DNA of 64,000 bases, from the NCBI RefSeq assembly GCF_000284595.1, contig NC_017671.1:3691001-3755000 (forward strand), given 5' to 3'. The translations under genes and the position numbers were made by a program. Positions 1-13,107 of this stretch are shown here, piece by piece (position 1 is the stretch's first letter; each line of letters starts with the position of its first letter). The notes beneath the pieces are model-generated. The model worked only from the letters and a program-made list of their open reading frames with translations. It was not told where the DNA came from and made no database searches. Origin of the DNA: Stenotrophomonas maltophilia D457 (GTDB taxonomy: Bacteria; Pseudomonadota; Gammaproteobacteria; Xanthomonadales; Xanthomonadaceae).

Positions 1-593
1 TGGCGCAGGAAATGCGCGGTCTGCCGCGCGGCGTCGGGCGACACCACCAGGCCGCTGTGGCTGGTACGCACCACGCAATGGTCGGCCAGGCCCGGCAGGC
101 GGGTCTCGGCCAGTGCCACGGTGCCGTCGGACGCATCGTCGATCGCGCCCAGCAGGCTGCCCAGCCCGTGCGGTACCGAACCGGCGATCAGGCCAACCTC
201 GGCCTTGCCCTGCCAGTCCGGCAGGCCGTCCAGCAGCAGCTCGCTGCTGCGCCCCAGCGCCAGGCCCCAGCCATGATCGGACAATGAGCGCGCGGTACCA
301 CTGCCGCGCAGCGGCGAGCCCAGGCAGACCACGCGCTGCACTGGCAGCTGCGGATCGCGGCGCAGCGCCTCCAGTGCCAGCAGTCCGCCCAGGCTGTGAC
401 CGACCAGCGACAACGGCCCGGCGTCGGCCAGACGTTCCAGCAACTGCGGCACTGCCACATCGGGGCCACCGAACACCGAGGGATAGCCGAACGCGTGTAC
501 CTGGAAACCACGCGCGCGCAGGCGCCAGGCCAGTGGCCCGACCCAGGCGCGGGCATTCCAGATGCCATGCAGCAGCAATACGGGGGGAGTCAT
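1..593 (-). CDS. alpha/beta-fold hydrolase (C-terminus beyond window)
   Basis: The reading frame starts at ATG 593 and runs off the left edge without a stop, giving about 197 residues. The start MTPPVLLLHGIWNARAW carries the HG oxyanion motif typical of alpha/beta hydrolases. GHSLGG around residues 65-70 is the nucleophile elbow with Ser67. An Asp in SDGTV near residue 156 and His179 in TSHSG complete a plausible Ser-Asp-His triad. No signal peptide is seen, so it is probably cytoplasmic, and the substrate cannot be told from sequence. It is the last gene of a minus-strand run aspS, acidic protein, acetyltransferase, hydrolase. The fold is secure, the exact esterase or lipase role is not. Confidence 0.82.
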   Translation of the reverse strand, partial: MTPPVLLLHGIWNARAWVGPLAWRLRARGFQVHAFGYPSVFGGPDVAVPQLLERLADAGPLSLVGHSLGGLLALEALRRDPQLPVQRVVCLGSPLRGSGTARSLSDHGWGLALGRSSELLLDGLPDWQGKAEVGLIAGSVPHGLGSLLGAIDDASDGTVALAETRLPGLADHCVVRTSHSGLVVSPDAARQTAHFLR

Positions 594-668
594 GCAAACA
601 GCCTGGCGGTCAGCGGGGCAGGAACGTGAGGTGATTGAACACGCGCGCGCGGCAAGCGGCGGTGAACG

Positions 669-1190
669 TCAGGCCGCGCGCGGCGCGCGGCGCAGGATGA
701 ATTCGAGGTCCTGGGTGTCGCCGACAGGGAACAGGTACTCGCCGGCCTTCTCGAAGCCGTAGCGGGCGTAGAAGCGCTGCGCGCCGAAGTTCTCCGACCA
801 CACGCCCAGCCACAACGTGCGCGGGCCTTCGTGTTCCAGCCAGGCCAGCGCGGTTTCCAGCAGGCGGCTGCCCCAGCCGCAGCTCTGCTGCGTCTTGACC
901 AGGTACAGGCGCTTGAGTTCGCCGTCACCAGGTTTCACATCCGGATGCGGCAGGCCACAGGGGCCGGCGGCGGCATGGCCGACCGCCTCCCCATCCAGTT
1001 CCAGCAGCCACACCGCGTAATCGGGGTGGGACAGGATCACGCGCTGGCGCTCGACCGTGTAGGCCTCCTCGAGGAAGGCCTGCAGGTCCTGCGGCGGGTA
1101 CAGATGGCCGAAGGTTTCAGTGAACGTGCGTGCGGCCAGCGCCGACAGGGTCGGCGCGTCGTCCACAGTGGCGCGGCGGATCGAATACAT
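669..1190 (-). CDS. GNAT family N-acetyltransferase
   Basis: This 173-residue protein (start MYSIRRATVDDAPTL) is a stand-alone GNAT acetyltransferase, which moves an acetyl group from acetyl-CoA to an amine. The order of elements fits: the N-terminal beta strand and helix, a central strand block (AVWLLELDGEAVGHA), the strand ELKRLYLV followed by the CoA pyrophosphate-binding loop CGWGSRLL, then WLGVWSENFGAQRFYARYGF, the usual C-terminal GNAT signature. The frame stays open upstream of ATG 1190, but that part is a shifted reading of the neighbouring acidic gene, so the internal start was chosen. The acceptor substrate is unknown. Confidence 0.85.
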   Translation of the reverse strand: MYSIRRATVDDAPTLSALAARTFTETFGHLYPPQDLQAFLEEAYTVERQRVILSHPDYAVWLLELDGEAVGHAAAGPCGLPHPDVKPGDGELKRLYLVKTQQSCGWGSRLLETALAWLEHEGPRTLWLGVWSENFGAQRFYARYGFEKAGEYLFPVGDTQDLEFILRRAPRAA

Positions 1191-1221
1191 GCAGGAAGTT
1201 GACGTCAGGGCGAAGCGCGGG

Positions 1222-1545
1222 TCAAGCCTTTCCAGGCGATTCCGCTTCTTCTTCCTCGTCCTCTTCCTCGTATTCCTCTTCGTCCTCGTCCTCTTCTTCC
1301 TCGCCTTCCTCGTCCTCGTCGTACTCTTCTTCCTCTTCGTCGTCCTCGTAGTCCTCGACGCCGAAGTCTTCACCGTCCCAACGACCTTCGCCGTCGGCGA
1401 CGAAGGTCAGGGCCATCGCGGCCGGATTGGTACCGACGCGGACCAGCCAACCCCCGAACACGCGTGCACGCTCGGTGACCAGGGTGGCCTCGGAGCCTTC
1501 ATTGCCCAGCTTTTCCCACTCCAGCGAAAACGCAAACTCGGTCAT
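1222..1545 (-). CDS. small protein with a long Glu/Asp-rich C-terminal tail
   Basis: This 107-residue protein starts MTEFAFSLEWEKLG behind a good ribosome site (CAGGAG). The first 65 residues are an ordinary, probably beta-rich domain (FGGWLVRVGTNPAAMALTF). From about residue 66 the chain becomes almost uninterrupted Glu and Asp with scattered Tyr, ending ESPGKA. It sits 16 bases after aspS on the same strand and probably shares its transcript. No family function is recognised. The tail would be disordered and strongly negative, as in some nucleic-acid mimics or metal-binding tails, but that is only a suggestion. The codon repeats make the tail prone to length change. Confidence 0.75.
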   Translation of the reverse strand: MTEFAFSLEWEKLGNEGSEATLVTERARVFGGWLVRVGTNPAAMALTFVADGEGRWDGEDFGVEDYEDDEEEEEYDEDEEGEEEEDEDEEEYEEEDEEEEAESPGKA

Positions 1546-1561
1546 TGCCTGGATCTCCTGA

Positions 1562-3313
1562 TCAGTTGGTCTTGGGGCGAACCTGGATGTGCACTTCGGC
1601 CAGCTGCGCGTCGACGATCGGCGACGGCGCGTCGGTCATCAGATCCTGTGCACCGGTGGTCTTCGGGAACGGGATGACGTCGCGGATCGACTCGGTTCCG
1701 GCCATCAGCGCGGCGATGCGGTCGATGCCGAAGGCGATGCCACCGTGCGGCGGCGCGCCGTAGTTCAGCGCGTCGAGCAGGAAGCCGAACTTGGCGCGGG
1801 CCTCTTCGGCGCCGATGCCCAGCAGCTCGAACACCGCGCTCTGCATGTCCGGACGGTGGATACGGATCGAACCGCCGCCGATTTCATTGCCGTTGAGCAC
1901 CATGTCGTAACCGCGCGAGACGGCGGTACGGGCATTGGCGCGCAGGTCGGCGATGTCGTCCACGGCCGGTGCGGTGAAGGGGTGATGCAGGGCGACGTAG
2001 CGCTGTTCTTCCTCGTCCCACTCGAACATCGGGAAGTCGGTGACCCACAGCGGTGCCCAGCCGTCGGCGACCAGGCCAAAGTCCTTGCCGGCCTTCAGGC
2101 GCAGCGCGCCCATGAAGTCGGAGACCTTGTTGTAGCCACCGGCACCGAAGAACACGATATCGCCGTTGCCGGCACCGACATGGGCCACCAGCGCCGCGAA
2201 GCGCTCTTCGCTGAAGAACTTCTGGATCGGCGAGCTGACTTCGCCGTTGTCGGCGATCTTGATGTAGGCCAGGCCCTTGGCGCCGTACTTGGCGGCATGC
2301 GCGGCGTACTCGTCGATCTGCTTGCGGCTCAGCGCCGCGCCGCCCGGGATGCGCAGCGCGGCGACGCGGCCTTCGGCATCGTTGGCCGGGCCGGTGAACA
2401 CGGGGAACTCGCTGTCCCTGACCAGTTCAGCCACGTCGACCAGTTCCAGCGCGATGCGCAGATCCGGCTTGTCCGAACCATAGCGACGCATCGCCTCGGC
2501 CCAGGTCATGCGCGGGAAGCTGGCATCCAGCTCGACATCGACCACTTCCTTGAAGATGGCGCGGATCATGTCCTCGACGAAGTCCTGCACATCGCGTTCG
2601 CGGACGAAGGCGAACTCCATGTCCAGCTGGGTGAATTCCAGCTGGCGGTCGGCACGCAGGGCCTCGTCGCGAAAGCAGCGCGCGATCTGGTAGTAGCGGT
2701 CGAACCCGGCCACCATCAGGATCTGCTTGAACAGCTGCGGGCTCTGCGGCAGGGCGTAGAACTCGCCCGGATGCATGCGCGCCGGCACCAGGAAGTCGCG
2801 CGCGCCTTCCGGAGTGGCCTTGGTCAGGATCGGGGTCTCGATGTCCTGGAAGCCCTTTTCGTCCAGGTGGCGGCGCAGCGCCTGCACCAGCTTGATGCGG
2901 GTGCGCTGCATGCGCTGCATTTCGGGGCGGCGCAGGTCCAGGTAGCGGTACTTCAGGCGGGTTTCCTCGCCCGGGTTCTCGTGGGCGTGGAACGGCAGCG
3001 GGGCGGCCTTGTTCAGCACGGTGATGGCGGTGGCGATCACTTCCACCTTGCCGGTGCGCATCTTGTCGTTCACCGCGTGGCGGGCGCGCACGACGCCCTC
3101 CACCTGCAGCACGTCCTCATAGCCCAGCGACGCGGCCACGGCGAACACGTCGGCGTTGTCGACCTCCACGGTCACCTGCACGATGCCTTCATGATCGCGG
3201 AGATCGATGAAGCAGACGCCGCCCTGGTTACGGGCCACGTCGGTCCAGCCGGCGAGGGTGACAGTCTGGCCAATCAGGGTCTCGTCGACCAGGCCGCAGA
3301 AGTGGGTACGCAT
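1562..3313 (-). CDS. aspS: aspartate--tRNA ligase
   Basis: Charges tRNA with aspartate in the cytoplasm. The 583-residue product matches the length of bacterial-type AspRS (about 590). It begins [20 protein letters not shown] with the N-terminal OB-fold anticodon-binding domain ([17 protein letters not shown]). The class II catalytic core follows: motif 2 near [18 protein letters not shown], the bacterial GAD insertion in the middle, and motif 3 [13 protein letters not shown] near the C-terminus. An open frame continues 45 codons upstream, but the family always starts at MRTH-like sequence, so ATG 3313 is used. It leads the minus-strand run aspS, acidic protein, GNAT, hydrolase. Confidence 0.97.
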   Translation of the reverse strand: MRTHFCGLVDETLIGQTVTLAGWTDVARNQGGVCFIDLRDHEGIVQVTVEVDNADVFAVAASLGYEDVLQVEGVVRARHAVNDKMRTGKVEVIATAITVLNKAAPLPFHAHENPGEETRLKYRYLDLRRPEMQRMQRTRIKLVQALRRHLDEKGFQDIETPILTKATPEGARDFLVPARMHPGEFYALPQSPQLFKQILMVAGFDRYYQIARCFRDEALRADRQLEFTQLDMEFAFVRERDVQDFVEDMIRAIFKEVVDVELDASFPRMTWAEAMRRYGSDKPDLRIALELVDVAELVRDSEFPVFTGPANDAEGRVAALRIPGGAALSRKQIDEYAAHAAKYGAKGLAYIKIADNGEVSSPIQKFFSEERFAALVAHVGAGNGDIVFFGAGGYNKVSDFMGALRLKAGKDFGLVADGWAPLWVTDFPMFEWDEEEQRYVALHHPFTAPAVDDIADLRANARTAVSRGYDMVLNGNEIGGGSIRIHRPDMQSAVFELLGIGAEEARAKFGFLLDALNYGAPPHGGIAFGIDRIAALMAGTESIRDVIPFPKTTGAQDLMTDAPSPIVDAQLAEVHIQVRPKTN

Positions 3314-3471
3314 GGGGGGAAGCTCCGCTGGAGAACGCCGGCACCGGATGGGGGCCGGAAAGCCTCGTATTCTGCGGCCGAGGCCCCGGCCGGGGCAAAT
3401 CCGGGCAGTCACGCCGGCTTGATCGCCCCGGTCCCTATAGTCGGGCACCTGCCACCGTATGGGATGCCGCC

Positions 3472-4206
3472 ATGAAATCGTTGTCCCTGGCCAGCCTGGC
3501 CGTGACCCTGAGCACTCTGGCCGTGCTCGCCCTGCCCCCTGCTCCGGCCGCTGCGCAGGACGGGGTGATCCGCTGCGAAAGCCAGAACAACCGTGAACGT
3601 GTCTGCAGCACCGGCTGGCGCAATGCGCAGCTGGTCCGCCAGCTGTCCGGCAGCGCCTGCGACGAGGGCCGCACCTGGGGCAGCCGCAACGGCAGCATCT
3701 GGGTCAGCAATGGCTGCCGCGCCGAGTTCGTTGAAGCCCGCGGCGGCTGGGGCGGTGGCAATGGCGGTGGCTGGGGCGGCAACAACGGCCGTCCCGGCGA
3801 AACCATCCGCTGCGAGAGCCAGAGCAACCGTGAGCGCAGCTGCCCGGTCGGCTGGCGCAACGCCCGCCTGGTCCGCCAGCTGTCCGGCAGCCCCTGCGAT
3901 GAAGGCCGCACCTGGGGCGTGCGCAACGGCGCGGTCTGGGTCAGCAACGGCTGCCGCGCCGAGTTCGCCGAGGCCCGCGGCTGGGGCGGCGGCGGTGGCT
4001 GGGGCGGCGGCAACAGCAATTATTCGATCACCTGCAGCAGCAACAACAACCGCACGCAGAACTGCGACTGGGATGAGCGCCAGGGCCGGCCGGTGCTGCA
4101 GCAGCAGCTGTCCGGCAGTGCCTGCCAGGAAGGCCGCAGCTGGGGCTATGCACGCGGCCAGGTGTGGGTGAGCAACGGCTGCCGTGCACGCTTCAGCGCG
4201 CGCTGA
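3472..4206 (+). CDS. exported DUF3011 protein with three repeats
   Basis: This 244-residue protein has a signal peptide ([20 protein letters not shown] to about AAAQ29). Three DUF3011-like units follow at roughly 33-92, 110-170 and 181-243. Each has the pattern I.C.S...R...C, a central [15 protein letters not shown] and an end [10 protein letters not shown]. Units are joined by Gly/Trp-rich linkers ([13 protein letters not shown]). The four regularly spaced cysteines per unit suggest disulfides in the periplasm or outside the cell. DUF3011 is common in Xanthomonadaceae but has no settled function. It is convergent with the lipoprotein gene, with two strong hairpins between them. Confidence 0.88.
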   Translation: MKSLSLASLAVTLSTLAVLALPPAPAAAQDGVIRCESQNNRERVCSTGWRNAQLVRQLSGSACDEGRTWGSRNGSIWVSNGCRAEFVEARGGWGGGNGGGWGGNNGRPGETIRCESQSNRERSCPVGWRNARLVRQLSGSPCDEGRTWGVRNGAVWVSNGCRAEFAEARGWGGGGGWGGGNSNYSITCSSNNNRTQNCDWDERQGRPVLQQQLSGSACQEGRSWGYARGQVWVSNGCRARFSAR

Positions 4207-4212
4207 GCCCCG

Positions 4213-4300
4213 GGGTCGGATCCCTGGCCGACGGCCAGGGCTCTGACCCGTGGGTTCATGCAGTGACCGGGTCGGACCCTCCGCAGGAGGGATCCGACCC
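4213..4300. repeat. two GGGTCGGATCC-type inverted repeats between convergent genes
   Basis: Two hairpins lie side by side. The first (4213-4249) pairs GGGTCGGATCCCTGGCC with its near complement, the second (4269-4300) pairs GGGTCGGACCCTCC with GGAGGGATCCGACCC. They fill the gap between two convergent stops and probably end transcription in both directions. Relatives with GGGGTCAGATCC arms occur at 16531 and 45676. Confidence 0.75.
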
Positions 4301-4305
4301 GAAGA

Positions 4306-4947
4306 TCAGGGTGCCGGCGCCTTCTCGTCGCCCCACGGTGCGGGCGGCAGCTCGACCGGCTTGCTCAGGTCGAACTTCACGCGGAAACGGCGGCCTTCCG
4401 GGCGCGTCAGTTCGTAGACGAAAGTCTGGTCGGGGTCGATCTCCATCGCCCAGGTGTTGTGCGTGGAGGCCAGCATGTCGGCACGACGGAACATCGCCAC
4501 CGAATCGGAGTCGGCTGGGAACCGCTGGCGCTCGGCGGTGCCCGGTGGCGTGCTGTCGCCGCCATAGAGGGTGATCGCGTCGGGGCTACCGTCTTCGTGG
4601 CGATGATCGTGTTTCAGGCGCAGGCCGTTTTCGGTGCGGGTCAGCACCCAGGTGCGCGAATGGTCATCCCCCACATGGAAGGGAATCCGCAGTTCATGGG
4701 CGGGGTCGGCACAGCCGCGCACATGCATGACCAGGCGCTGGCCGGCGAACGGGTCCTTGCCGGTCGGTGCCGGCGTGTCCTCCACCACCCGGCCCTCATA
4801 GGCCTGGCCGCAATGCGCGGCGATGGCAGCCATGAAGGCATCGGCCGGTGCGGTCGCCAGATCATGCGCGACCGTATCGGAACGCTGCGAGCAGGCAGCG
4901 AGGCTGAGCAGGAGGGCGGAAGCGGTGACAACGGCAGGCAGTTTCAT
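4306..4947 (-). CDS. putative lipoprotein of unknown function
   Basis: This 213-residue protein has a lipoprotein signal peptide with lipobox LAAC (Cys19) after MKLPAVVTASALLLSL. No Asp follows the Cys, so outer-membrane sorting is expected. The body contains paired features such as AAHCGQAYEGRVV, HVRGCADPAHELRIPFHVGDD and SRTWVLTRTENGLRLKHDHRHEDG. The two cysteines (AHCG and RGCA) could form a disulfide. It resembles uncharacterised lipoproteins of Xanthomonadaceae and no enzyme motif is visible. It lies downstream of, and on the same strand as, the antiporter gene. Confidence 0.8.
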   Translation of the reverse strand: MKLPAVVTASALLLSLAACSQRSDTVAHDLATAPADAFMAAIAAHCGQAYEGRVVEDTPAPTGKDPFAGQRLVMHVRGCADPAHELRIPFHVGDDHSRTWVLTRTENGLRLKHDHRHEDGSPDAITLYGGDSTPPGTAERQRFPADSDSVAMFRRADMLASTHNTWAMEIDPDQTFVYELTRPEGRRFRVKFDLSKPVELPPAPWGDEKAPAP

Positions 4948-5000
4948 GCCCCAACCCTAACGGCCATGGCCGACGGGCGCAAACCGCGCGCGGCAACCGG

Positions 5001-6215
5001 TCAGCGTTCGGCGATGTGAGGTTCCGGCCGCGTCTCGGTGGCCGCTACCGGCGCGGACTCGCCCTTGCCCGCCGGCTCCTGCTCCACCGGATCGACGTCG
5101 AAGGGTGTGCGGAACACCAGCGACGGCAACAGTGTGGTCAGTGCGGCGTACAGCAGCAGCGCGCCGAACAGCACCGCCGGAATCTGGAAACGCTCGCGCA
5201 TGATCGCCGCCAGCACCAGGGTGAAGATCAGGGTCGGGGCCAGCGCCAGCGACACGCGCAGGCTGCTGCGGAAGCTCTCGCCGAACATCACCCGGCGCTG
5301 CAGCCAGACCACGCCGATGCGCAGCGGCAGCACCACCAGGGTGATCACGATGCCCAGCCCCAGCGCCTCGAAACTGAGGGCTTCGCTGGGCACCTTGGTG
5401 CCGGCATTGAAGAAATAGAATGGCACGAAGAACGAGGCGAACAGGCGCAGCGCGTGCAGGTTCTCGTGCGAGGCCAGCAGCGGCATGCGCTGGTGCAGCA
5501 GGCGCGCGACCAGGCCGGCGATGAACGCGCCCACGAGGTAATACACGCCCAGCAGATAGGTGATGTACGCCGCCACCATGCCGACCATCACCAGCAGCGA
5601 GAACTCCGAGCCCGGCGCGTGCGGCGCCACCCAGCGGCCCAGCGCGATGAACAGCAGCGGCAGGCCGATCATCATCGCCAGCAGGGCCAGGCTGGACAGC
5701 GCCATGTGGCCCGGGTCGCCGGCCTGCAGCACGATGAACAACGCCGCCAGCGCCAGCAGTTCGCCGGCGATGGCCTTGCTGGTGACCCAGAACCGCTCGT
5801 CCTCGCTCAGGCCCAGCCGCGACAGCGAATCCATGATGAAGCCGGTGGAGGGCGTCAGCAGCGCCAGCGCCAGCAGCCCAGCGGCCTGCCATGGCAGCCC
5901 CGCATAGCGCCAGGCCAGCCAGCCCACGCCGAACAGCGTGCCGGTACGGATCACCAGGTGCGCCAGCAGCGGCCACATGCCACGCCGCAGCGCCTGCAGA
6001 TCCACTTCCAGGCCCGCGAACAGGAACAGCGAGGAAATGCCCAGCGTGGCCAGCAGGCCGATCACCGCGTCGTGTGCCTGGTCGCCCAGCCAGAGCATGC
6101 CGATGATGCCGAACAGCAGGCAGGTCAACGGCGCCGGCAGGCTGAAGCGCTGCAGTGCGCGCGGGATCACCAGCAGCGCGAAGATCAGCAGCAGGTAGAT
6201 CAACTCATGGCTCAT
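5001..6215 (-). CDS. monovalent cation:proton antiporter (CPA2 family)
   Basis: This 404-residue inner-membrane protein is made of about twelve hydrophobic segments from residue 3 to 370, with a polar tail (about 380-404). The segment LTPSTGFIMDSLSRLGL resembles the conserved CPA2 helix, and GVYYLVGAFIAGLVARLLHQR fits the exchanger domain. There is no TrkA-N domain after the membrane part, unlike the YbaL-type protein at 14594. The family exchanges Na+ or K+ for H+; the ion is not readable here. It starts at ATG 6215. A gap of about 85 bases separates it from the L2 gene on the same strand. Confidence 0.88.
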   Translation of the reverse strand: MSHELIYLLLIFALLVIPRALQRFSLPAPLTCLLFGIIGMLWLGDQAHDAVIGLLATLGISSLFLFAGLEVDLQALRRGMWPLLAHLVIRTGTLFGVGWLAWRYAGLPWQAAGLLALALLTPSTGFIMDSLSRLGLSEDERFWVTSKAIAGELLALAALFIVLQAGDPGHMALSSLALLAMMIGLPLLFIALGRWVAPHAPGSEFSLLVMVGMVAAYITYLLGVYYLVGAFIAGLVARLLHQRMPLLASHENLHALRLFASFFVPFYFFNAGTKVPSEALSFEALGLGIVITLVVLPLRIGVVWLQRRVMFGESFRSSLRVSLALAPTLIFTLVLAAIMRERFQIPAVLFGALLLYAALTTLLPSLVFRTPFDVDPVEQEPAGKGESAPVAATETRPEPHIAER

Positions 6216-6300
6216 CGGGGTCTTCCGTGGGGTTCGAACGCGCGCAGGATGCGCGTGCCCGACCGATCCGGCAAGCCATTTCCCAATGACCCCGGTTACC

Positions 6301-7215
6301 TCATCCGATCATCGCATCGGCCAGCGCCCCCACCCGTGCAAGCACTGCTGCGCGCTGGTCGTCATCGACCGATGCGCCCTGCAGATAGGCGGTGACCACC
6401 CACGCGGTGCCGCCCGCATGCGGCCACAGCACGGCGATGTCGTTGCGCGTGTCATCACCGTTGCTGCCGGTCTTGTCCCCCACCCGCCAGCGCTTGCCCA
6501 GCCCGGCGCGCAGGCAGGCATCGCCGGTCTGGTTGTCGATGAGCCAATCGGCGAACTGCCGGCGCGATGCAGGCTGCAGGCCATTGCCCACCGCGAAGCG
6601 GGCCAGGCTGGTGGCCATCGCGGCCGGGCTGGTGGTATCGCGCGGGTCTCCCTTCGCGAACAGATTCACGTCCGGCTCGTTGCGGTCATTGCGGGTAATG
6701 CTGTCGCCCTGCCCGCGCAGGAATGCCGTCAGCGCCGACGGCCCGCCCACCACCTCCAGCAGCAGGTTGGCCGCCGTGTTGTCGCTGGTGGTCAGCGTGC
6801 CCCGGCACAGGTCGCGCACGGTCAGATCCTTGCCCACGTGGCGGCGCGCCACCGGAGCGTAGGACAGCAGATCCTTCCCGGCGATGGGCACACGGGTGTC
6901 GAGCGAAACGCGGCCTGCATCGGCAAGGCTCAGCACATGGGCGACCAGCATCGACTTGAACGTGCTGCACATCGGGAAGCGCTCATCCTGCCGATGCCCG
7001 CCGATGCGACGGCCGTTGCCGATGTTCAGCACGGTGACGCCCAGGCGGCCACCGCTGGCTTTCTCCAGCGCGGCGAAATCGGCGGCGCCGGCAATGGCGG
7101 CGTTCGCGGCGGGTATGCCAGACGAGGCGGAAACCGGTTGCGCCAGCGCCGGGGCAAGCAGCGAGGACGCAACGGCAGCACCACTGAACTGCAGGAATCG
7201 GCGACGGGCGAGCAT
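6301..7215 (-). CDS. blaL2: L2-type class A serine beta-lactamase
   Basis: This 304-residue enzyme hydrolyses beta-lactams, in particular cephalosporins, in the periplasm. All class A motifs are visible: S84-T-F-K87 (Ambler S70xxK), S144-D-N (SDN loop), Glu180 in RNEPDVN (Glu166 of the omega loop) and K248-T-G (KTG box). The N-terminus MLARRRFLQFSGA is a twin-arginine type signal, as recalled for Stenotrophomonas L2. It is transcribed divergently from ampR, the standard inducible arrangement in S. maltophilia. Compared with my memory of the reference L2, the signal region, the stretch after it and many helix residues differ, and there is an extra Gly in RRIGGHRQDER, so this is a diverged L2 allele. 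Confidence 0.95.
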   Translation of the reverse strand: MLARRRFLQFSGAAVASSLLAPALAQPVSASSGIPAANAAIAGAADFAALEKASGGRLGVTVLNIGNGRRIGGHRQDERFPMCSTFKSMLVAHVLSLADAGRVSLDTRVPIAGKDLLSYAPVARRHVGKDLTVRDLCRGTLTTSDNTAANLLLEVVGGPSALTAFLRGQGDSITRNDRNEPDVNLFAKGDPRDTTSPAAMATSLARFAVGNGLQPASRRQFADWLIDNQTGDACLRAGLGKRWRVGDKTGSNGDDTRNDIAVLWPHAGGTAWVVTAYLQGASVDDDQRAAVLARVGALADAMIG

Positions 7216-7324
7216 AGGGGTTCTCCTGGTGACCGCTCGATTATTGGCGCCTCCCCTGCGACCGACCAGCGCGAAAAATCAGGGCAAGCCATAAGTTGAA
7301 CTCATGCCTGACGCGATCAAATGT

Positions 7325-7346
7325 TTGAGATTTACGAAATTCCTCA
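7325..7346. promoter_or_regulatory. candidate AmpR (LysR-type) operator between blaL2 and ampR
   Basis: The 175-base gap between the divergent blaL2 and ampR starts holds an AT-rich patch in otherwise GC-rich DNA. Its centre ATTTACGAAAT is an 11-base palindrome flanked by TGAG on the left and CTCA on the right, fitting the interrupted-dyad, T-N11-A style of LysR-family sites. Position and regulator make AmpR the natural binder; this is inference. Confidence 0.6.
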
Positions 7347-7390
7347 TTGAACGGGTAGGATCAGCCATCACCCTGGCTCACGGCTCTCCG

Positions 7391-8257
7391 ATGCTGCACC
7401 CCACCCTGCCACTGAACGCGCTGCGTGCGTTCGAGGCGGCCGCCCGCCACCAGAACTTCACCCGAGCCGCGCTGGAGCTGTGCGTCAGCCAGGCCGCACT
7501 GAGCCACCAGATCCGGGGCCTGGAAGACCGGCTCGGCATCCGCCTGTTCCATCGCCTGCCGCGCGGCGTGGCGCTGACCGACGAGGGCGCGGCGCTGTAT
7601 CCGGTGCTCAACGAATCGTTTGAACGCATCTCCGCCAGCATTGCGCGCTACACCGGCGGGCCGGCCCGGGAAGTACTGACGCTGGGCGTGGTCGGTACCT
7701 TCGCCACCGGCTGGCTGCTGCCACGGCTGGCGGCGTTCGAAGCCGCGCACCCGGACATCGAGCTGCGCCTGCAGACCCACAACAACCGCATCGACCTGGC
7801 CGGCGAAGGGCTGGACCTGGCGATCCGCTTCGGCGATGGCGACTGGCAGGGCCAGGCCTGCACGGCAATCCTCGATGCGCCCTTCGCACCGCTGTGCGCC
7901 CCCGCATTGGCGCGGCGGCTGAAGCAACCGCGCGACCTCGCCACACTGCCGTTGTTGCGTTCCTACCGCAGCGACGAATGGCCGCGCTGGTTGCAGGCGG
8001 CCGGGGTGAGCGGCGTGGAAGCCCGCGGGCCGGTGTTCGATTCCTCACTGACGGTGGCGATGGCCGCCGCCGGGGGCGCCGGCGTGGCCTTGCTGCCCTT
8101 GTGCATGTTCGAGCAGGAACTGGCCGAAGGCCGCCTGCTGCAGCCCTTCGGCACCACCTTGGAGCTGGGCCGCTACTGGCTGACGCGGCTGCGCTCGCGC
8201 GCCGAGCGTGAACCGGCCAAGCGGTTCCGCGAATGGCTGCAGGCGCAGGGCACGTAA
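7391..8257 (+). CDS. ampR: LysR-family regulator AmpR of the beta-lactamase
   Basis: This 288-residue regulator switches blaL2 in response to cell-wall fragments made during beta-lactam stress. It starts MLHPTLPLNALRAFEAAARH, the usual AmpR N-terminus; the upstream in-frame codons overlap the promoter region and were left out. The winged helix-turn-helix lies in residues 10-65 (FTRAALELCVSQAALSHQIR), followed by LEDRLGIRLFHRLPRGVALT. The effector domain covers about 90-285. The pairing with a divergent L2 gene supports the call strongly. A long palindrome that can act as a terminator begins directly after the TAA stop. Confidence 0.95.
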   Translation: MLHPTLPLNALRAFEAAARHQNFTRAALELCVSQAALSHQIRGLEDRLGIRLFHRLPRGVALTDEGAALYPVLNESFERISASIARYTGGPAREVLTLGVVGTFATGWLLPRLAAFEAAHPDIELRLQTHNNRIDLAGEGLDLAIRFGDGDWQGQACTAILDAPFAPLCAPALARRLKQPRDLATLPLLRSYRSDEWPRWLQAAGVSGVEARGPVFDSSLTVAMAAAGGAGVALLPLCMFEQELAEGRLLQPFGTTLELGRYWLTRLRSRAEREPAKRFREWLQAQGT

Positions 8258-8328
8258 CAAAAAAGGGGACGGAGGGGATTAAGTCGTTTGTGGCACAAAC
8301 GACTTAATCCCCTCCGTCCCCTTTTTTG
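8258..8328. repeat. 71-bp perfect palindrome (35-base arms), first copy
   Basis: The arms 8258-8292 and 8294-8328 are exact reverse complements around one base. The arm runs from an A-tract through GGGGACGGAGGGGATTAA to CGTTTGTG. It begins on the base after the ampR stop and ends 5 bases before the stop of the convergent ABC-F gene. With A-tracts and T-tracts at its outer ends it can serve as a bidirectional intrinsic terminator. A second copy is at 38687-38754. Confidence 0.9.
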
Positions 8329-8333
8329 CGTGA

Positions 8334-10199
<1,866 letters not shown>

Positions 10200-10533
10200 C
10201 GGGGGAGGGGTCCATATAACCGGATGGAATGTGCTGGTGAGCACTGTTCCTGCGACGCAATTCTAGCGTTAACGAATACTTGACGCGTCCCGGGATGCGC
10301 AGTGGCCGACGTTCCTCTCTCCCACGTCCCCGCCGCGCGCGTCCCGGGGTCCCTTCCTGCCAGCGCTGATCCGGGCTAAATGGTTGCTGCTGCAACGTTT
10401 TTTCTGACGCCTGGCATTTGACAGGCACTGAATATCCCGTTAATTGCTGTATTGCGCACCGCAACAACCGCCGTCCGCCTCACGCTCGTGATGTCGATTC
10501 CGGTGCCGCCCCCGCCAACCGGAGCCCATCCCG
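10200..10533. other. divergent intergenic region between yheS and a TonB receptor
   Basis: This 334-base gap holds the promoters of two divergent genes. A TTGACA hexamer at 10418-10423 lies about 110 bases before the receptor start, but its 17-base-spaced partner (TAATTG) is weak. No clear Fur box, RNA gene or repeat was recognised. Confidence 0.4.
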
Positions 10534-12921
<2,388 letters not shown>

Positions 12922-13107
12922 GGGGTAATGGGTGCGCCGGGCCCTGCCCGGCGCTGCTCCACACACCCGCCCGCGGCCTCGGGGCAGGCGCGGCCCTGAC
13001 CGTATACCGTTGCCAGCTCCTGCACCCGGTTTCCAGGCTGTGCTCTGTTGCACGCGCCTCATAGGTCGTCCCGTGCATAATCAGCGGACCAACGAAGGAG
13101 CCGCTCC

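Noticed and set aside
1191-1373. 61-codon Lys/Arg/Thr-rich N-terminal extension of the GNAT gene
   Set aside because: It is the acidic-protein tail read in another frame; the GNAT fold starts at ATG 1190.
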